From Chitinophagales bacterium (GTDB lineage: Bacteria > Bacteroidota > Bacteroidia > Chitinophagales > JADIYW01): a DNA stretch of 64,000 nt. Within the stretch, counting starts at the first letter, position 1. Each line of letters begins with the position of its first letter. Shown one piece after another: positions 63,144 through 64,000 of this stretch. Under the pieces are notes generated by a model that made no database searches, had not been told where the DNA came from, and saw only the letters and a list, made by a program, of their open reading frames with translations. Both the position numbers and the translations under genes were made by a program. The stretch lies in the NCBI GenBank assembly GCA_020636545.1, contig JACJXS010000011.1, forward strand, positions 197,831-261,830, given 5' to 3'.

Positions 63144-63830
63144 ATGACACAATTTGGACGCTCTGGATTTCTACAAAACCTTACCCCTATTGTAAAAAAT
63201 ATTATCCTAATCAATATCATTGTTTTTGTTATCCAATCTATATTTCCACAGACAACAGATATGCTGGCAATGCATTATCCGAGCAATCCCGCATTTAAAC
63301 CTTATCAATTATTTACACATTTATTTGCACATGGCGGATTTATGCATATCCTTTTTAATATGTATGCTTTGTTTCTTTTTGGTTCCGTATTAGAAAGAAT
63401 CATGTCGCCGAAGCGATTTATCCAACTTTATTTTATTTCTGGATTTGGAGCAATAGCCTTTCATTTATTAATCAGTGCAATTATGGCCTATAAAACTGCT
63501 GGAACAGTGATGATTACTTATGAAATGGCTGAAATCAATAAAACACTTTCAGAAATTTATTTTCCTGGCTTAGTTGGTGCTTCAGGTGCATTGTATGGAT
63601 TAATGGCTGCTTTTGGGATTTTATTTCCCAATACGCCTTTGATGTTTATGTTTGTGCCAGTACCTATTAAAGCAAAATATATGATTCCATTAGTCATTTT
63701 AATTTATGATATTGGATTTGCTCAATATGGATTGGATAACGTTGCACATTATGCACATATTGGAGGAGCAATTTTTGGAGCTATTGCCACTATTTATTGG
63801 AGAAAAACAGACCGAAGTAGTTTTTATTAA
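63144..63830 (+). CDS. Rhomboid family intramembrane serine protease
   Basis: 228 residues with six predicted helices. Catalytic Ser is in GASGALYG (GxSG), and catalytic His is in VAHYAHIGGAIFG. LFAHGGFMHILFNMYALFLFG supplies the oxyanion His and Asn. All active-site residues are present. It cleaves single-pass membrane substrates within the bilayer. It follows mutL by 63 bp. Confidence 0.93.
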   Translation: MTQFGRSGFLQNLTPIVKNIILINIIVFVIQSIFPQTTDMLAMHYPSNPAFKPYQLFTHLFAHGGFMHILFNMYALFLFGSVLERIMSPKRFIQLYFISGFGAIAFHLLISAIMAYKTAGTVMITYEMAEINKTLSEIYFPGLVGASGALYGLMAAFGILFPNTPLMFMFVPVPIKAKYMIPLVILIYDIGFAQYGLDNVAHYAHIGGAIFGAIATIYWRKTDRSSFY

Positions 63831-63938
63831 TCAATATAGTAGAATCAAAATATTTTGATAAAAAGCAGAATTGAACTTTATTTTAGAAAATTTTTCTAAT
63901 TATAGCTTAATCCAAAATTTACTTTATATTTTTATCGT

Positions 63939-64000
63939 ATGATATTTTCTAAAAGAAACATAATATACTATTTATTATTTACGTTCATCACTTTTGTTTA
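63939..64000 (+). CDS. Start of a further gene cut by the window end
   Basis: From ATG 63939 about 20 codons stay open to the window end, beginning with basic residues then a hydrophobic stretch (MIFSKRNIIYYLLFTFITFV), which looks like a signal peptide or membrane anchor. Too short to assign. TCAAAATATTTTGA at 63845-63858 is a 14-nt palindrome between rhomboid and this start. Confidence 0.4.
   Translation, partial: MIFSKRNIIYYLLFTFITFV

Overview
The window is about 64 kb of AT-rich DNA with no rRNA, tRNA or CRISPR. It reads as chromosome of an aerobic, Gram-negative member of the Bacteroidota. The evidence is a complete alternative complex III (act) operon beside an aa3-type oxidase operon, many gene starts preceded by the Bacteroidota -7 element TAnnTTTG, lipid A and outer-membrane genes (lpxD, tamB), a RicT/PSP1 protein, and several protein families known mainly from this phylum. 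Assignment below phylum is not attempted.

Layout. 1-6.9 kb: a cut-off thioesterase, tsaD, a divergent tamB, and a secreted-type EEP nuclease whose signal peptide looks frameshifted. 7-14.5 kb (minus strand): one cytochrome oxidase operon, ctaC-ctaD-cyoE-coxIII-coxIII-coxIV-sco-DUF420-small CxxC protein-EEP nuclease. Its subunit II carries a C-terminal OmpA-like domain. 15-23.5 kb (minus strand): actABCDEF, ending in a 40-residue membrane microprotein that resembles the first helix of that same subunit II, then a strong intrinsic terminator. Together the two operons encode a quinol-to-oxygen chain (ACIII plus aa3 oxidase) with its assembly factors.

23.7-33.8 kb: rsmG, a VWA protein, a PAP2 phosphatase, an Hdr-like Fe-S pair, and the rimP-nusA-infB operon. 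That operon is led by a consensus promoter and a terminator-like hairpin within the first ~50 nt of the transcript. 34-50 kb: mostly housekeeping genes (DUF488, VIT transporter, GH27 alpha-galactosidase, MltF-like transglycosylase, lpxD-tilS-yhhQ operon, rsmE, SIMPL, lysA, POT transporter, flippase-like protein, ruvC, ruvB). 50.5-54.2 kb: mnmH, an orphan NarL-type regulator paired with a MauG-type peroxidase, and trmN6.

54.2-57 kb is the clearest accessory zone: the last ~95 residues of a penicillin acylase abut a transposase remnant, followed by ~430 bp without genes (foldback, CATA microsatellite, promoter) and a two-gene cassette of unknown function. 57-64 kb returns to conserved genes (Crp/Fnr regulator, aspA, RicT-like protein, mutL, rhomboid protease) and a gene start cut by the window edge.

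The most unusual signals are the CtaC-OmpA fusion, the CtaC-helix-like microprotein, the possible attenuator ahead of rimP-nusA-infB, and several genes (ruvB, ruvC, mutL, trmN6, mltF-like) whose -7 element lies only 3-7 nt before the start codon, which predicts leaderless or nearly leaderless mRNAs.
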